7,784 bases of DNA from Treponema sp. (GTDB lineage: Bacteria > Spirochaetota > Spirochaetia > Treponematales > Breznakiellaceae). Below the pieces are notes generated by a model. That model was not told where the DNA came from, made no database searches, and saw only the letters and a program-made list of their open reading frames with translations. The stretch's first letter is position 1. Each line of letters opens with the position of its first letter. Positions 1 to 6,242 of the stretch are shown piece after piece. Where the stretch lies: NCBI GenBank assembly GCA_031283505.1, contig JAITBO010000362.1:1-7784 (forward strand), read 5' to 3'. Position numbers and translations under genes: made by a program.

Positions 1-4
1 GACG

Positions 5-119
5 AGTTTCAGTCGTAAACTTTAGATTGCTTTAGCAAAAGGACATTTAAGGAGGCTTTAGCCTCAACGCGGCTTTCAGCCGCTACAAAACCCACCGCCT
101 TTAGGCGGTGGTTGTTTAG
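5..119 (+). repeat. Left copy of 115 bp inverted repeat, hairpin-rich
   Basis: This stretch is repeated in reverse complement at 7670-7784, with mismatches only at 17, 18, 20, 49 and 113 (110/115 identical). It folds into successive hairpins: TTGC/GCAA (27-38), GAGGC/GCCTC (52-65), GCGGCT/AGCCGC (69-83) and an 8 bp CCACCGCC/GGCGGTGG stem (92-111). Three have a TTTA loop and one TTC or TTTCA. Identity stops at 119 on the inner side; the outer limit cannot be seen. There is no open reading frame. Subterminal hairpins and lack of coding capacity resemble palindrome-associated elements related to IS200/IS605, or the non-coding end of a tnpB element; this is inference. On the - strand the 8 bp stem is followed by GTTTT and could end transcription leaving the segment. 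Confidence 0.9.
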
Positions 120-126
120 CTTTATA

Positions 127-213
127 TACACTACATATAGTGTACAAATAAGAATCAGAATTGCAATATACGCTACATATAGCGGTATTGGATACTAGGT
201 ACGCTATATATAG
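127..213. repeat. Three related AT-rich palindromic sites
   Basis: Three copies of a near-palindromic decamer lie here: CTACATATAG at 131-140, CTACATATAG at 173-182 and CTATATATAG at 204-213. The first sits in a 6 bp hairpin (TACACT 127-132 with AGTGTA 139-144). The second sits in an imperfect hairpin (CAATA 164-168 with TATTG 186-190 around CGCT 171-174 with AGCG 181-184). Both have the loop ACATAT. The third has lost its right arm. Starts are 42 and 31 bp apart, close to four and three helical turns. They could be operator sites or a decaying tandem repeat. They are about 310 bp from znuA, with IS debris between, so control of that operon is doubtful. Confidence 0.5.
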
Positions 214-233
214 ATAGACCCCGTGAACGGTTA

Positions 234-362
234 CGTTCTCAGAGTAAACACCGATGCCCTGCTCTTACTCAAAAACAGCTTGACAAAATCGTTGATAAAA
301 TCAACAATCGGCCTCGCAAGGTTTTAGGCTGCCTGATTCCTTACAAAGTTTTTTCGCCATAA
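234..362 (+). pseudogene. IS30-family transposase, C-terminal remnant
   Basis: The frame ending at TAA 360-362 reads LTQKQLDKIVDKINNRPRKV then LGCLIPYKVFSP over codons 264-359. The NNRPRKxLG...P..VF pattern is the characteristic C-terminal end of IS30-family DDE transposases, where it follows the catalytic Glu region. Upstream of about 264 the match fades. Another frame (about 226-262) reads NGYVLRVNTD, resembling the expected NG(L/Y)xRxxxPKxTD, so small deletions or frameshifts have probably occurred. The same frame is closed by TAG at 180-182. Only about 40-45 residues remain of a protein usually over 300 residues long, so it cannot function. The palindrome GTTGATaaaATCAAC (291-305) is part of this coding remnant (V-D-K-I-N). 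Confidence 0.75.
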
Positions 363-389
363 AATTCGCACTTCAAAAAAAATTCCGCG
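363..389 (+). mobile_element. Probable right terminal region of the IS30 remnant
   Basis: Immediately after the transposase stop comes a TTCGCACTTC, A-run, ATTCCGCG sequence. IS30-family elements normally end within a few tens of bases of the transposase stop, in an inverted repeat of roughly this character (GCACTT.. followed by A/T-rich bases and ..ATTC). The exact outer base cannot be fixed because the matching left end is missing. Placement is inferred from position and general resemblance only. Confidence 0.4.
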
Positions 390-530
390 CCGCTTGTAAT
401 TCCTGTACAGGAGGCAGTATTGTATTTCCATGAGGAATCGCAAGGCGCCTTCTGTGGCTTTTCTGAGAACCCTCATGCGGGACAGCTTTTGGACATTGAT
501 CAGATTATCGAACACGAAAAATATGCTTGA
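390..530 (+). pseudogene. 3' remnant of an unidentified gene, or 36-codon upstream ORF
   Basis: The frame is open from the IS30 end to TGA at 528-530. From codon 420 it reads (M/L)YFHEESQGAFCGFSENP followed by HAGQLLDIDQIIEHEKYA, which looks more protein-like than the alternative frame beginning at ATG 430. No ATG is available. A TTG at 420 has an AGGAGG Shine-Dalgarno (409-414) five bases upstream, so it might be translated as a 36-residue peptide. Its stop overlaps ATG 523 of the metal-binding protein gene (ATGCTTGA), a translational-coupling arrangement. The best reading is that the IS30 insertion removed the 5' part of a first gene in the metal operon and left its C-terminus. I do not recognise the family. 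A leader peptide is the alternative. Confidence 0.45.
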
Positions 531-1479
531 ACCCATCCGGCTATGCCGTATACCTCATATAAACCGGGGTTTTTTCCTCTGTTTCCTGTTGTTGCCTCTT
601 ATGTCTCTTCTGCCGGCCTGTTCCGGTAAAACGATTCCCGGCGGCGGGGCGGACGGACGGAGAAGCCCGCTTCCCCGCATCGTTGTGAGCATACTTCCCC
701 AAACCTATTTTATAAACCGCATAGCAGCCGAAAGGGTGGAAGTCACGGTACTCACCGGGCCGGGGCAAAACCCCCACGACTACGAGCCTTCTCCCCGGCA
801 GATGGCGGCCCTGGCGGAGGCCCGCGCATGGATTCTGTCGGGTGCGGAATTTGAAACGGCTCTGCGGCCCAAAGTTGAAGCCGTCTTTCCCGTCCTAAGC
901 ATCAGGGACGGCGCCGGAGGGGTTGTTTTCAGAACCCTGGAAGAACCCGGTGAACATGAGGGGCAGGATCATGAGGACGGCATAGACCGGCATACATGGC
1001 TCGGCAGGGAACCCACGAAGATCCTGGCCGGGCATATTCTGGAAGTTCTGCTTGACCTGAAGGACGGCGGCGCCGCGTTGTACCGGAAGAATTACGAAGA
1101 ACTCATCCGGGACATAGACGGCGAATTCGACCGGCTTCAGGAGGAGCTTGCGTTCCTGGATGGAAAGACGGTGTTTGTGTACCACCCCGCCTTCGGGTAT
1201 TTCCTTGATGAATTCGGCATAACCCAAAAAGCGGTGGAGACCGGCGGCAAGGAGCCTACCCCCCGCCTTCTGGCCCGCCTTATCGCGGAGGTTCGGGACC
1301 AGCGGCCCCAGGCGGTTTTCGTCCAGGCTCAGTTTCCCGCCGAGGCTGCCAGGGCCGTGGCAAAAGCAGCAGGGGCGGAACTCGCGGTCCTGGACCCCCT
1401 GGCCCCCGACTGGCTTGAAAACATACGGCGTATGGGCCGGATTTTGCGACAGGCTGCGGCCCCCGTACAAAAGGAGTGA
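523..1479 (+). CDS. znuA: Zinc/manganese ABC transporter substrate-binding lipoprotein (ZnuA/TroA family)
   Basis: This is the periplasmic metal-capture subunit (cluster A-I binding protein, 318 residues from this start). The N-terminus has a basic region, a hydrophobic stretch (16-32) and an LPAC lipobox with Cys33, so it should be membrane-anchored. The ligand pattern of the family is complete: His85 (NPHDYEPS), His157 (DRHTWLG), His221 (YHPAFGYF) and Asp291 (LDPLAPDWL), i.e. the H-H-H-D set of Treponema pallidum TroA. A short His/Glu/Asp-rich loop (144-157) precedes His157, which favours zinc but does not prove it. An in-frame ATG at 430 would add 31 residues with only a 15-base-distant AGGAGG. 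I prefer 523 because it places the signal peptide correctly and overlaps the upstream stop at 528-530. It leads a znuA-znuC-znuB operon. Confidence 0.93.
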   Translation: MLEPIRLCRIPHINRGFFLCFLLLPLMSLLPACSGKTIPGGGADGRRSPLPRIVVSILPQTYFINRIAAERVEVTVLTGPGQNPHDYEPSPRQMAALAEARAWILSGAEFETALRPKVEAVFPVLSIRDGAGGVVFRTLEEPGEHEGQDHEDGIDRHTWLGREPTKILAGHILEVLLDLKDGGAALYRKNYEELIRDIDGEFDRLQEELAFLDGKTVFVYHPAFGYFLDEFGITQKAVETGGKEPTPRLLARLIAEVRDQRPQAVFVQAQFPAEAARAVAKAAGAELAVLDPLAPDWLENIRRMGRILRQAAAPVQKE

Positions 1480-1481
1480 AG

Positions 1482-2300
1482 ATGAATGAACCTGCCATGA
1501 CCGGCCCGGGGACCTCCTGCGGGGGGCCTCCCCGGCATCCTGTGGAAAGCGGAATCGTCCTCAAGTTTGACTCAGTTTCCTTTTCCTACGAGAATGTCAA
1601 AGTTCTGGAGAACGCCAGCTTCCATATCCACCGGGGGGAATTCATCGCCCTGGTGGGCCCTAACGGTTCGGGGAAGACCACGGTCCTAAAACTTCTCCTG
1701 GGACTGGAAAAACCCCAAGCAGGGACCGTCACGATTTCCGGCCACCCCTCCGGCAGGGCAACGGCGGGTATGCCGGGTTATGTCCCCCAGCAGGCCCCTT
1801 TTGACCGGGCCTTTCCCATCACAGTGCGGGAAGTAGTAAAGATGGGCCGCCTGCGTCCCTTTTCCCGCAGGTTTACCGCCGAAGACAAGGCCGCCGTGGA
1901 GGAGGCCCTGGTCCGGGCGGAGGTCGCGGACCTGGCGGAAAGAGCCTACGCCAAACTCTCCGGAGGACAGCGGCGGCGGGTGCTTGTGGCCAGGGCTCTG
2001 GCGGCCAGGCCGAAAATCCTCATCCTGGACGAACCTGCGGCCAACATGGACGCCGAAAGCGAGGAACGGCTTTTTGCGGCCTTGGAAAAGCTCAAAGGCC
2101 GCGCCACCATCCTGATTGTGACCCACGATCCGGATTTTGTGTCCAGCCTTACGGACCGGGTACTCTGCATGGGAAACAAGGCCGGGGCATACGGCATAGT
2201 CCAGCACCGGACCGAAGAAGGGGAAGGCCGGCGTTCCAGGGTCATTCATGACGAAAACATTCCCGCCGACGAATGTTACAATGGGGAGGAAAAACGATGA
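1482..2300 (+). CDS. znuC: Zinc/manganese ABC transporter ATP-binding protein
   Basis: This is the cytoplasmic ATPase that powers metal import (272 residues). All ABC motifs are present: Walker A GPNGSGKT (59-66), Q-loop around Gln103-104, signature LSGGQ (159-163), Walker B ILILDEP with catalytic Glu184, and switch His215 (VTHD). The ATG at 1482 is chosen because AAGGAG (1471-1476) lies five bases upstream. A GTG at 1476 in the same frame overlaps the znuA stop but has no such site. About 23 residues precede the first ABC strand, slightly longer than usual. The C-terminal ~40 residues after the nucleotide-binding core are polar and include two His and one Cys; their role is unknown. The stop overlaps the permease start (ATGA at 2297-2300). 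Confidence 0.95.
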   Translation: MNEPAMTGPGTSCGGPPRHPVESGIVLKFDSVSFSYENVKVLENASFHIHRGEFIALVGPNGSGKTTVLKLLLGLEKPQAGTVTISGHPSGRATAGMPGYVPQQAPFDRAFPITVREVVKMGRLRPFSRRFTAEDKAAVEEALVRAEVADLAERAYAKLSGGQRRRVLVARALAARPKILILDEPAANMDAESEERLFAALEKLKGRATILIVTHDPDFVSSLTDRVLCMGNKAGAYGIVQHRTEEGEGRRSRVIHDENIPADECYNGEEKR

Positions 2301-3142
2301 CCGGTTTTATCACCGCCCTGCTCAGTCCCGAATTTCCTTTTATACGAAACGCGCTCCTGGCAGGATTACTGTCGTCGGTGCTGTTCGGCATCCTGGGTTC
2401 CATTGTGACGGTCAGGCGCATCGCCAGCCTTGCCGGGGCAGTGTCCCACGCGGTTCTCGGCGGCATAGGAATGGCCCTTTACCTCCAGGCTTCCCGAATA
2501 GCCCCGGACTTCCCCCCCATTGCGGGCGCCCTTGTCTTTGCGGTGATCTCGGCCTTTATCATAGGCATCGTATCCCTCAAGGCAAAGCAAAGGGAAGACA
2601 CGGTGATCAACGCCATCTGGGCCATAGGGATGAGCGCAGGGGTACTGTTCATGGCCAAAACCCCAGGCTACACGGACCCTTCCGCGTATCTCTTTGGGAA
2701 TATACTCCTTATCTCAGGCCGGGACCTCGTCCTCCTTGCCGTCCTGGACGCAATTGTGCTGTTTCTGGCCTGGCGCTTCTATCCCCAGATTGAGGCATCC
2801 TCTTTTGACGAGGAATTCGCCCGTGTCCGGGGAGTTCCGGCGGCGGGCGTCTTCCTGGGGATACTCACGGTAACCGCGATAGCGATAGTGCTGCTCCAAA
2901 CCTTTGTGGGCATCGTCATGGTGATAGCCATGCTCACCCTCCCCGCCGGGACCGCCGGTTCTTTTACCCGCAACCTTGGGGGGATGATGCTGGGAAGCTC
3001 GATTTGCTCCGCCCTCTTTTCCTCAGGTGGACTGGCCCTGGGCTGGGCCTTCGACGCCCCGGCGGGCGCTATGGTAGTAATACTGGCGGGAACCGTCTTC
3101 CTGATTGTCTCCGGTGTAAACGCGCTACGGAAGAAGGTTTAG
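2297..3142 (+). CDS. znuB: Zinc/manganese ABC transporter permease (ABC-3 family)
   Basis: This is the inner-membrane channel subunit (281 residues) that pairs with the ATPase. It is strongly hydrophobic, with about seven to eight predicted membrane helices (roughly 15-37, 52-64, 76-94, 105-122, 141-160, 184-212, 230-250, 254-274). Family hallmarks are VRRIASLAGAVSHAVLGG (39-56, matching the RR..LxGDAxSHAVLPG pattern), QREDTVINAIWAIGMSAG (98-115), FDEEFARVRGV (170-180) and QTFVGIVMVIAMLTLPAGTA (201-220). ATG 2297 is preferred over an in-frame ATG at 2273 because GGGAGGA (2284-2290) sits six bases upstream and the start overlaps the znuC stop by ATGA. It is the last gene of the operon. No zinc-responsive regulator gene (Zur or TroR type) lies in the window. 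Confidence 0.95.
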   Translation: MTGFITALLSPEFPFIRNALLAGLLSSVLFGILGSIVTVRRIASLAGAVSHAVLGGIGMALYLQASRIAPDFPPIAGALVFAVISAFIIGIVSLKAKQREDTVINAIWAIGMSAGVLFMAKTPGYTDPSAYLFGNILLISGRDLVLLAVLDAIVLFLAWRFYPQIEASSFDEEFARVRGVPAAGVFLGILTVTAIAIVLLQTFVGIVMVIAMLTLPAGTAGSFTRNLGGMMLGSSICSALFSSGGLALGWAFDAPAGAMVVILAGTVFLIVSGVNALRKKV

Positions 3143-3147
3143 GCCGC

Positions 3148-3187
3148 CTGCCGGCAAACGAGGGGGCTTATCTTTCTTTGCCGGCGG
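3148..3187 (+). terminator. Hairpin between convergent genes, possible terminator
   Basis: Five bases after the znuB stop an 11 bp stem (3148-3158 with 3177-3187, one G-U pair, core GCCGGCAAA/TTTGCCGGC) closes an 18-base loop. It is followed by AAAAAGCC and only then by TTTCTTTT, so it is not a textbook intrinsic terminator. It lies between the convergent znuB and the 3202-3885 gene and may limit read-through in either direction. Confidence 0.45.
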
Positions 3188-3201
3188 AAAAAGCCTTTCT
3201 T

Positions 3202-3885
3202 TTAAAATCCCGCGTAGAAGCTTTCCCTAAGACGATTGACGGCGCCGATCTGATCGCGGGTCAGGGTGAGTCCTTCCTCCGCATTGATGAGAACCTGGTT
3301 TAGCTGAGATTGGAGCAGGTCTTTGGCGATGCTGACCAGAATATAAAAATCGTAAACTTCATCGGGGCCGGTTTCGTCTTCGTTTTCATAGCGCTTCAGG
3401 AGCCAGAAATTGTCTTCCCGAATGGCGTCCGGGTAGAAGGTGTCGGCGGCGTTTCTTACGGCGGCTTCAAAGTACCGGCCATAGTCACGGTCAGGGCTCC
3501 TTTGACCGTCCCCGATGAACCGGGCGAGAACCCTGAGGGAAACTAACTGGGAGAAATCCTGATCAACGATAAATCCGGCGGACCAATGGCTTAGGGCTGT
3601 GAAGTTAGCGCCGGAATTGACGCCGATGAAAACATAGTGGTTTGCGTAACGGGGCAGGGCTTCGACTCCGGAAATTCCATCGGAGATATACCGGACAACC
3701 CAATCGGGCAGGTCTTCTTTTAAATTGCCTGCCTTGTGTTCGATAATCTGATAGGGCGTTTCGTTCCTTGTGTATGTCCGGAATGGAAGGGCCGGAGCCG
3801 GAACTTCATCTGGTATACCAGCGCAGGAAAACAAAAAGATTATTCCACTTATTACCGGCAGACACTGCGGGAGAATACCTTTCAT
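3202..3885 (-). CDS. Hypothetical lipoprotein, weakly LPP20-like
   Basis: The 227-residue product has a hydrophobic N-terminus and a lipobox LFSC with Cys21, so it should be exported and lipidated. After a short Pro-rich linker the mature part begins with LPDWVVRYISDGISG (59-73), then a YVFIGVNSGANFTAL segment (84-98) and an amphipathic region (105-150). The P-x-W start followed by Y-V-x-G and an alternating helix/strand pattern recalls LPP20-type outer-membrane lipoproteins, but the resemblance is loose and I do not assign a function. Its ATG overlaps the stop of the upstream large lipoprotein gene (ATGA at 3885-3882). No Shine-Dalgarno precedes it, so translation probably depends on coupling to that gene. 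Confidence 0.8.
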   Translation of the reverse strand: MKGILPQCLPVISGIIFLFSCAGIPDEVPAPALPFRTYTRNETPYQIIEHKAGNLKEDLPDWVVRYISDGISGVEALPRYANHYVFIGVNSGANFTALSHWSAGFIVDQDFSQLVSLRVLARFIGDGQRSPDRDYGRYFEAAVRNAADTFYPDAIREDNFWLLKRYENEDETGPDEVYDFYILVSIAKDLLQSQLNQVLINAEEGLTLTRDQIGAVNRLRESFYAGF

Positions 3886-6128
3886 TCGGTTAATGAGGAG
3901 GCATCGTCTGTTCTATCGACAATATTCAGCGGCAAAGAAGGATCGGTTATTTCCAATTCATCTGTGGTTTTCCCGGAACCGCTTATGATCTGGGTATCGC
4001 CCTCTGATATTGCTTCCGCTAAAATATCTATTGAAACAGCTTCCGGAATCCCGGCGGGAGAATCGGAAACCTCCGCAATAATTTGTGGTTCTTTATTGGA
4101 TGAAATATCCGGCACAGTCAGAAAAATAATTTCATCCAAAATAATGACGGGACTTGGGGGGTTGGTTTCCGTAGCCGAAGCCGGGGTTGTCTGAGCATCC
4201 CAGGCGGCTGCGGTAGTTTCCGTTAGGGATACCAAATCGGTGATTTCCGCTGTAACTGTCGGAACGGCGGTTTCCGTCGTGACTGCCGGATCGGCATTTC
4301 TCGCCGCAGTTGTTTGAACAGAAGATGTATTCACCTTGCCTGTACCGGCCCCTTTGGAAGAGGTCCCCAGCCGGAATGTACCTTCACCGGTAAGAGGGCC
4401 GGGAATGGGTATACCCTCATCGGGCAGGAATTCGGCGGGGGTATTCAGCCCCAGACTGAGCCGCAACGTATTTTCCCGGACTTCAAAACTAATCACTGTG
4501 GTAACTACGTTTTCGGTTTGTCCAAAAAGCAGGAAAGTAGTTTTTTTACCCGAAACGCTTCCCGCGGAATAGTTCAGGCTCACCATCCCGCCGTCATAAG
4601 TTAAATTCATATCCACAGTCTCAAACCACTCTTTTGATTCAAAGCTGTCTTTTCGGTTAAGGCTGGCGTTTAGCTTGAAGGAACCGCTAAAGATGGTCCC
4701 GTCCGCCAAAGGAATAAAACGGAACAGCAGATGGCCGGCGGCATCCGGCGCGGAAGGGGTAAATAACGGACCGGGAATTGAAAAACTATGGTCCGGTCCT
4801 ACGGCCAGACCGAAAATATTCCCCTGTGGCAGCCATTCAGGAGTGTGGTTTATCGCAGTAAGGATATTCCTTGTGAGTACGGAACTTTGGGAATCTTCTA
4901 AATTCGCAAATAATTGATAGTGCCGGATGGGAATCAATTCTTTTTCGGAGAAACCGATCTCTAATCCATCCGGAATATTGCTGAAAGAAAAGCTTTCATT
5001 TTTTGTGGCTACCGGCAGGGACAGTTCTTTAATCTTGCCCATGGGGACCCGCAGGCCGGTATCCAGGGGCTTAAAAGGAAAAGCTTCTACTTTTAAGATG
5101 TGGAATCCGGTCCGTGCCGGAACCCACCAGATAAACCGAGCGGCTCCGTCAGCCACATACCCTTCATATATCCGTTTTTTCCCGTTATACCAAACCACAT
5201 AGGGGTTAAGGTTAGTTCCGGCGGCCAGCTTGGTCTCCAGCATTATGGGTATTGCCGGCGGCGCCAGGTGGCCCTTGTCGAAGGTACCGGGCAGATAAGC
5301 GTGTATATCGCTCAGAGTGAATTCCGATGTGCCAATGTAATAGAAAGGCTTTTCTATCCGGTTAAGAACGCCTTTTTCCCCGAGAACCTGAAAAACCAGA
5401 ATATACTGCCCCATCTCTATATCCTGGGGCAACAACAGCGGGGGAAGGGTTCCGCTGAGTTTCTTTACATATATGGCGTCCTCATACTGCAAAGACGGCT
5501 CGGCTATGGATTCCCGCTTGAAAAAACGGTATGCACCGCTGCCGTTTCCGCCCCTTTCTTCATCGGTTTCGTCCCAGAGGCCGGTAAAGCCGAAATCGTC
5601 CTCAGAAACGGAATCGTCCGTAGAGGCGGAACCGTCTACAGAAACCGGATCGTCCGCAGAGGCGGAACCGTCTACAGAAACGGAATCATCCGAAAAGGCA
5701 GACTCATCGGTCGAGGCGGAATCGCCTATAAAGCCGGACTCATCCGAAAAGGCGGACTCATCAGTCGAGGCGGAATCGCCTATAAAGCCGGACTCATCCG
5801 AAAAAGCGGAACCTGTGCTACCGGCTTCAGGGAGGGAGATTCCTTTATCAGAATCTATGATATATGTGACTTTTTTACTGACAATTTCTCCGTTTGGAGT
5901 CTGTAAGAAGACAGTAAGCTTCCGGATATCCAGATCGTCGTCAACCGATGTGATGAAGTATGGATGAATCGGCATATTTGCCTGGATGACTGCACACTCA
6001 TCCAGAGTATATTGTCCAGATCTGGCGCTGACCGAGTAAATCCCGTCCGGAGAAAATACCGTATCCATTTGACCGCAGGAAAAAAAAATGAGAAAAACGA
6101 TACTTAATACAAAAATTCTTCGCTTCAT
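3882..6128 (-). CDS. Large repeat-containing hypothetical lipoprotein
   Basis: The 748-residue product has a signal sequence with lipobox FFSC (Cys18). Residues 19-100 look like a beta-rich domain. Residues 107-178 are acidic Ser/Asp/Glu tandem repeats: two identical 18-residue units (SAFSDESGFIGDSASTDE), a degenerate third start, then 12-residue DDSVSVDGSASA-type units. Residues about 200-355 appear Ig-like, with strands around VVWYNGKKRIYEGY and RFIWWVPARTGFHILKVEAF. Residues about 420-565 form another beta-rich region; a LamG-like fold is a guess. A Thr/Ala/Ser-rich linker (about 595-660) and an acidic tail follow. I recognise no catalytic motif. The architecture suggests a surface or periplasmic structural or binding protein. 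The repeat unit lengths are multiples of three, so copy-number change would keep the frame. It is the first gene of a two-gene lipoprotein unit. Confidence 0.85.
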   Translation of the reverse strand: MKRRIFVLSIVFLIFFSCGQMDTVFSPDGIYSVSARSGQYTLDECAVIQANMPIHPYFITSVDDDLDIRKLTVFLQTPNGEIVSKKVTYIIDSDKGISLPEAGSTGSAFSDESGFIGDSASTDESAFSDESGFIGDSASTDESAFSDDSVSVDGSASADDPVSVDGSASTDDSVSEDDFGFTGLWDETDEERGGNGSGAYRFFKRESIAEPSLQYEDAIYVKKLSGTLPPLLLPQDIEMGQYILVFQVLGEKGVLNRIEKPFYYIGTSEFTLSDIHAYLPGTFDKGHLAPPAIPIMLETKLAAGTNLNPYVVWYNGKKRIYEGYVADGAARFIWWVPARTGFHILKVEAFPFKPLDTGLRVPMGKIKELSLPVATKNESFSFSNIPDGLEIGFSEKELIPIRHYQLFANLEDSQSSVLTRNILTAINHTPEWLPQGNIFGLAVGPDHSFSIPGPLFTPSAPDAAGHLLFRFIPLADGTIFSGSFKLNASLNRKDSFESKEWFETVDMNLTYDGGMVSLNYSAGSVSGKKTTFLLFGQTENVVTTVISFEVRENTLRLSLGLNTPAEFLPDEGIPIPGPLTGEGTFRLGTSSKGAGTGKVNTSSVQTTAARNADPAVTTETAVPTVTAEITDLVSLTETTAAAWDAQTTPASATETNPPSPVIILDEIIFLTVPDISSNKEPQIIAEVSDSPAGIPEAVSIDILAEAISEGDTQIISGSGKTTDELEITDPSLPLNIVDRTDDASSLTE
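5595..5810 (-). repeat. In-frame tandem repeats inside the large lipoprotein gene
   Basis: Two nearly identical 54 bp units span 5703-5810 (18 residues each). They are followed in coding direction by diverged 36 bp units (12 residues) over about 5595-5690. The encoded repeats are rich in Ser, Asp, Glu and Ala. The near-identity of the 54 bp units at DNA level indicates recent duplication or ongoing slippage or recombination. Confidence 0.85.
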
Positions 6129-6145
6129 CCCTGCTTAATTATCTC

Positions 6146-6185
6146 TTTCTAAATTATATCATAGTAATATATAATATTCTAGTTC
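6146..6185 (-). promoter_or_regulatory. Likely promoter of the lipoprotein gene pair
   Basis: On the - strand a perfect TATAAT -10 box (6158-6153) is preceded by TG one base upstream, forming an extended -10 (TGATATAAT). The region 6153-6200 is very AT-rich. No good -35 hexamer is seen at the expected distance (TAGAAT or CTAGAA at best), which fits extended -10 promoters. The box lies 24 bases before the ATG at 6128. The Shine-Dalgarno is weak (AAGAGA). Confidence 0.55.
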
Positions 6186-6242
6186 TATTTATTGGATTTT
6201 TTTTGCCTTATGCAAATACGGCGGAGGAATAGGCTTCCCCAT

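Noticed and set aside
5..119. CRISPR array or integron attC site
   Set aside because: There are no evenly spaced direct repeats with spacers, and the ends lack the GTTRRRY/RYYYAAC core sites of attC.
280..308. TTGACA plus GTTGATaaaATCAAC palindrome as a Zur/Fur-type operator and promoter for znuABC
   Set aside because: The bases encode L-D-K-I-V-D-K-I-N of the IS30 transposase remnant, so the palindrome is probably incidental; the -10 (AACAAT) is poor.
430..522. N-terminal extension of ZnuA from ATG 430
   Set aside because: The Shine-Dalgarno is 15 bases away, the added residues would precede a complete signal peptide, and another frame looks more coding here.
324..536. 70-codon reading frame on the - strand
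   Set aside because: It runs antisense to the IS30 tail and znuA start, has no ribosome site, and its composition is not protein-like.
3736..4194. 152-codon + strand frame
   Set aside because: It is antisense across the junction of the two coupled lipoprotein genes, with no signal, motif or ribosome site of its own.
5100..5967. Long + strand frames rich in Glu/Ser or Arg/Gly repeats
   Set aside because: They are antisense shadows of the tandem repeats in the large lipoprotein gene; their periodicity comes from the 54 and 36 bp units.
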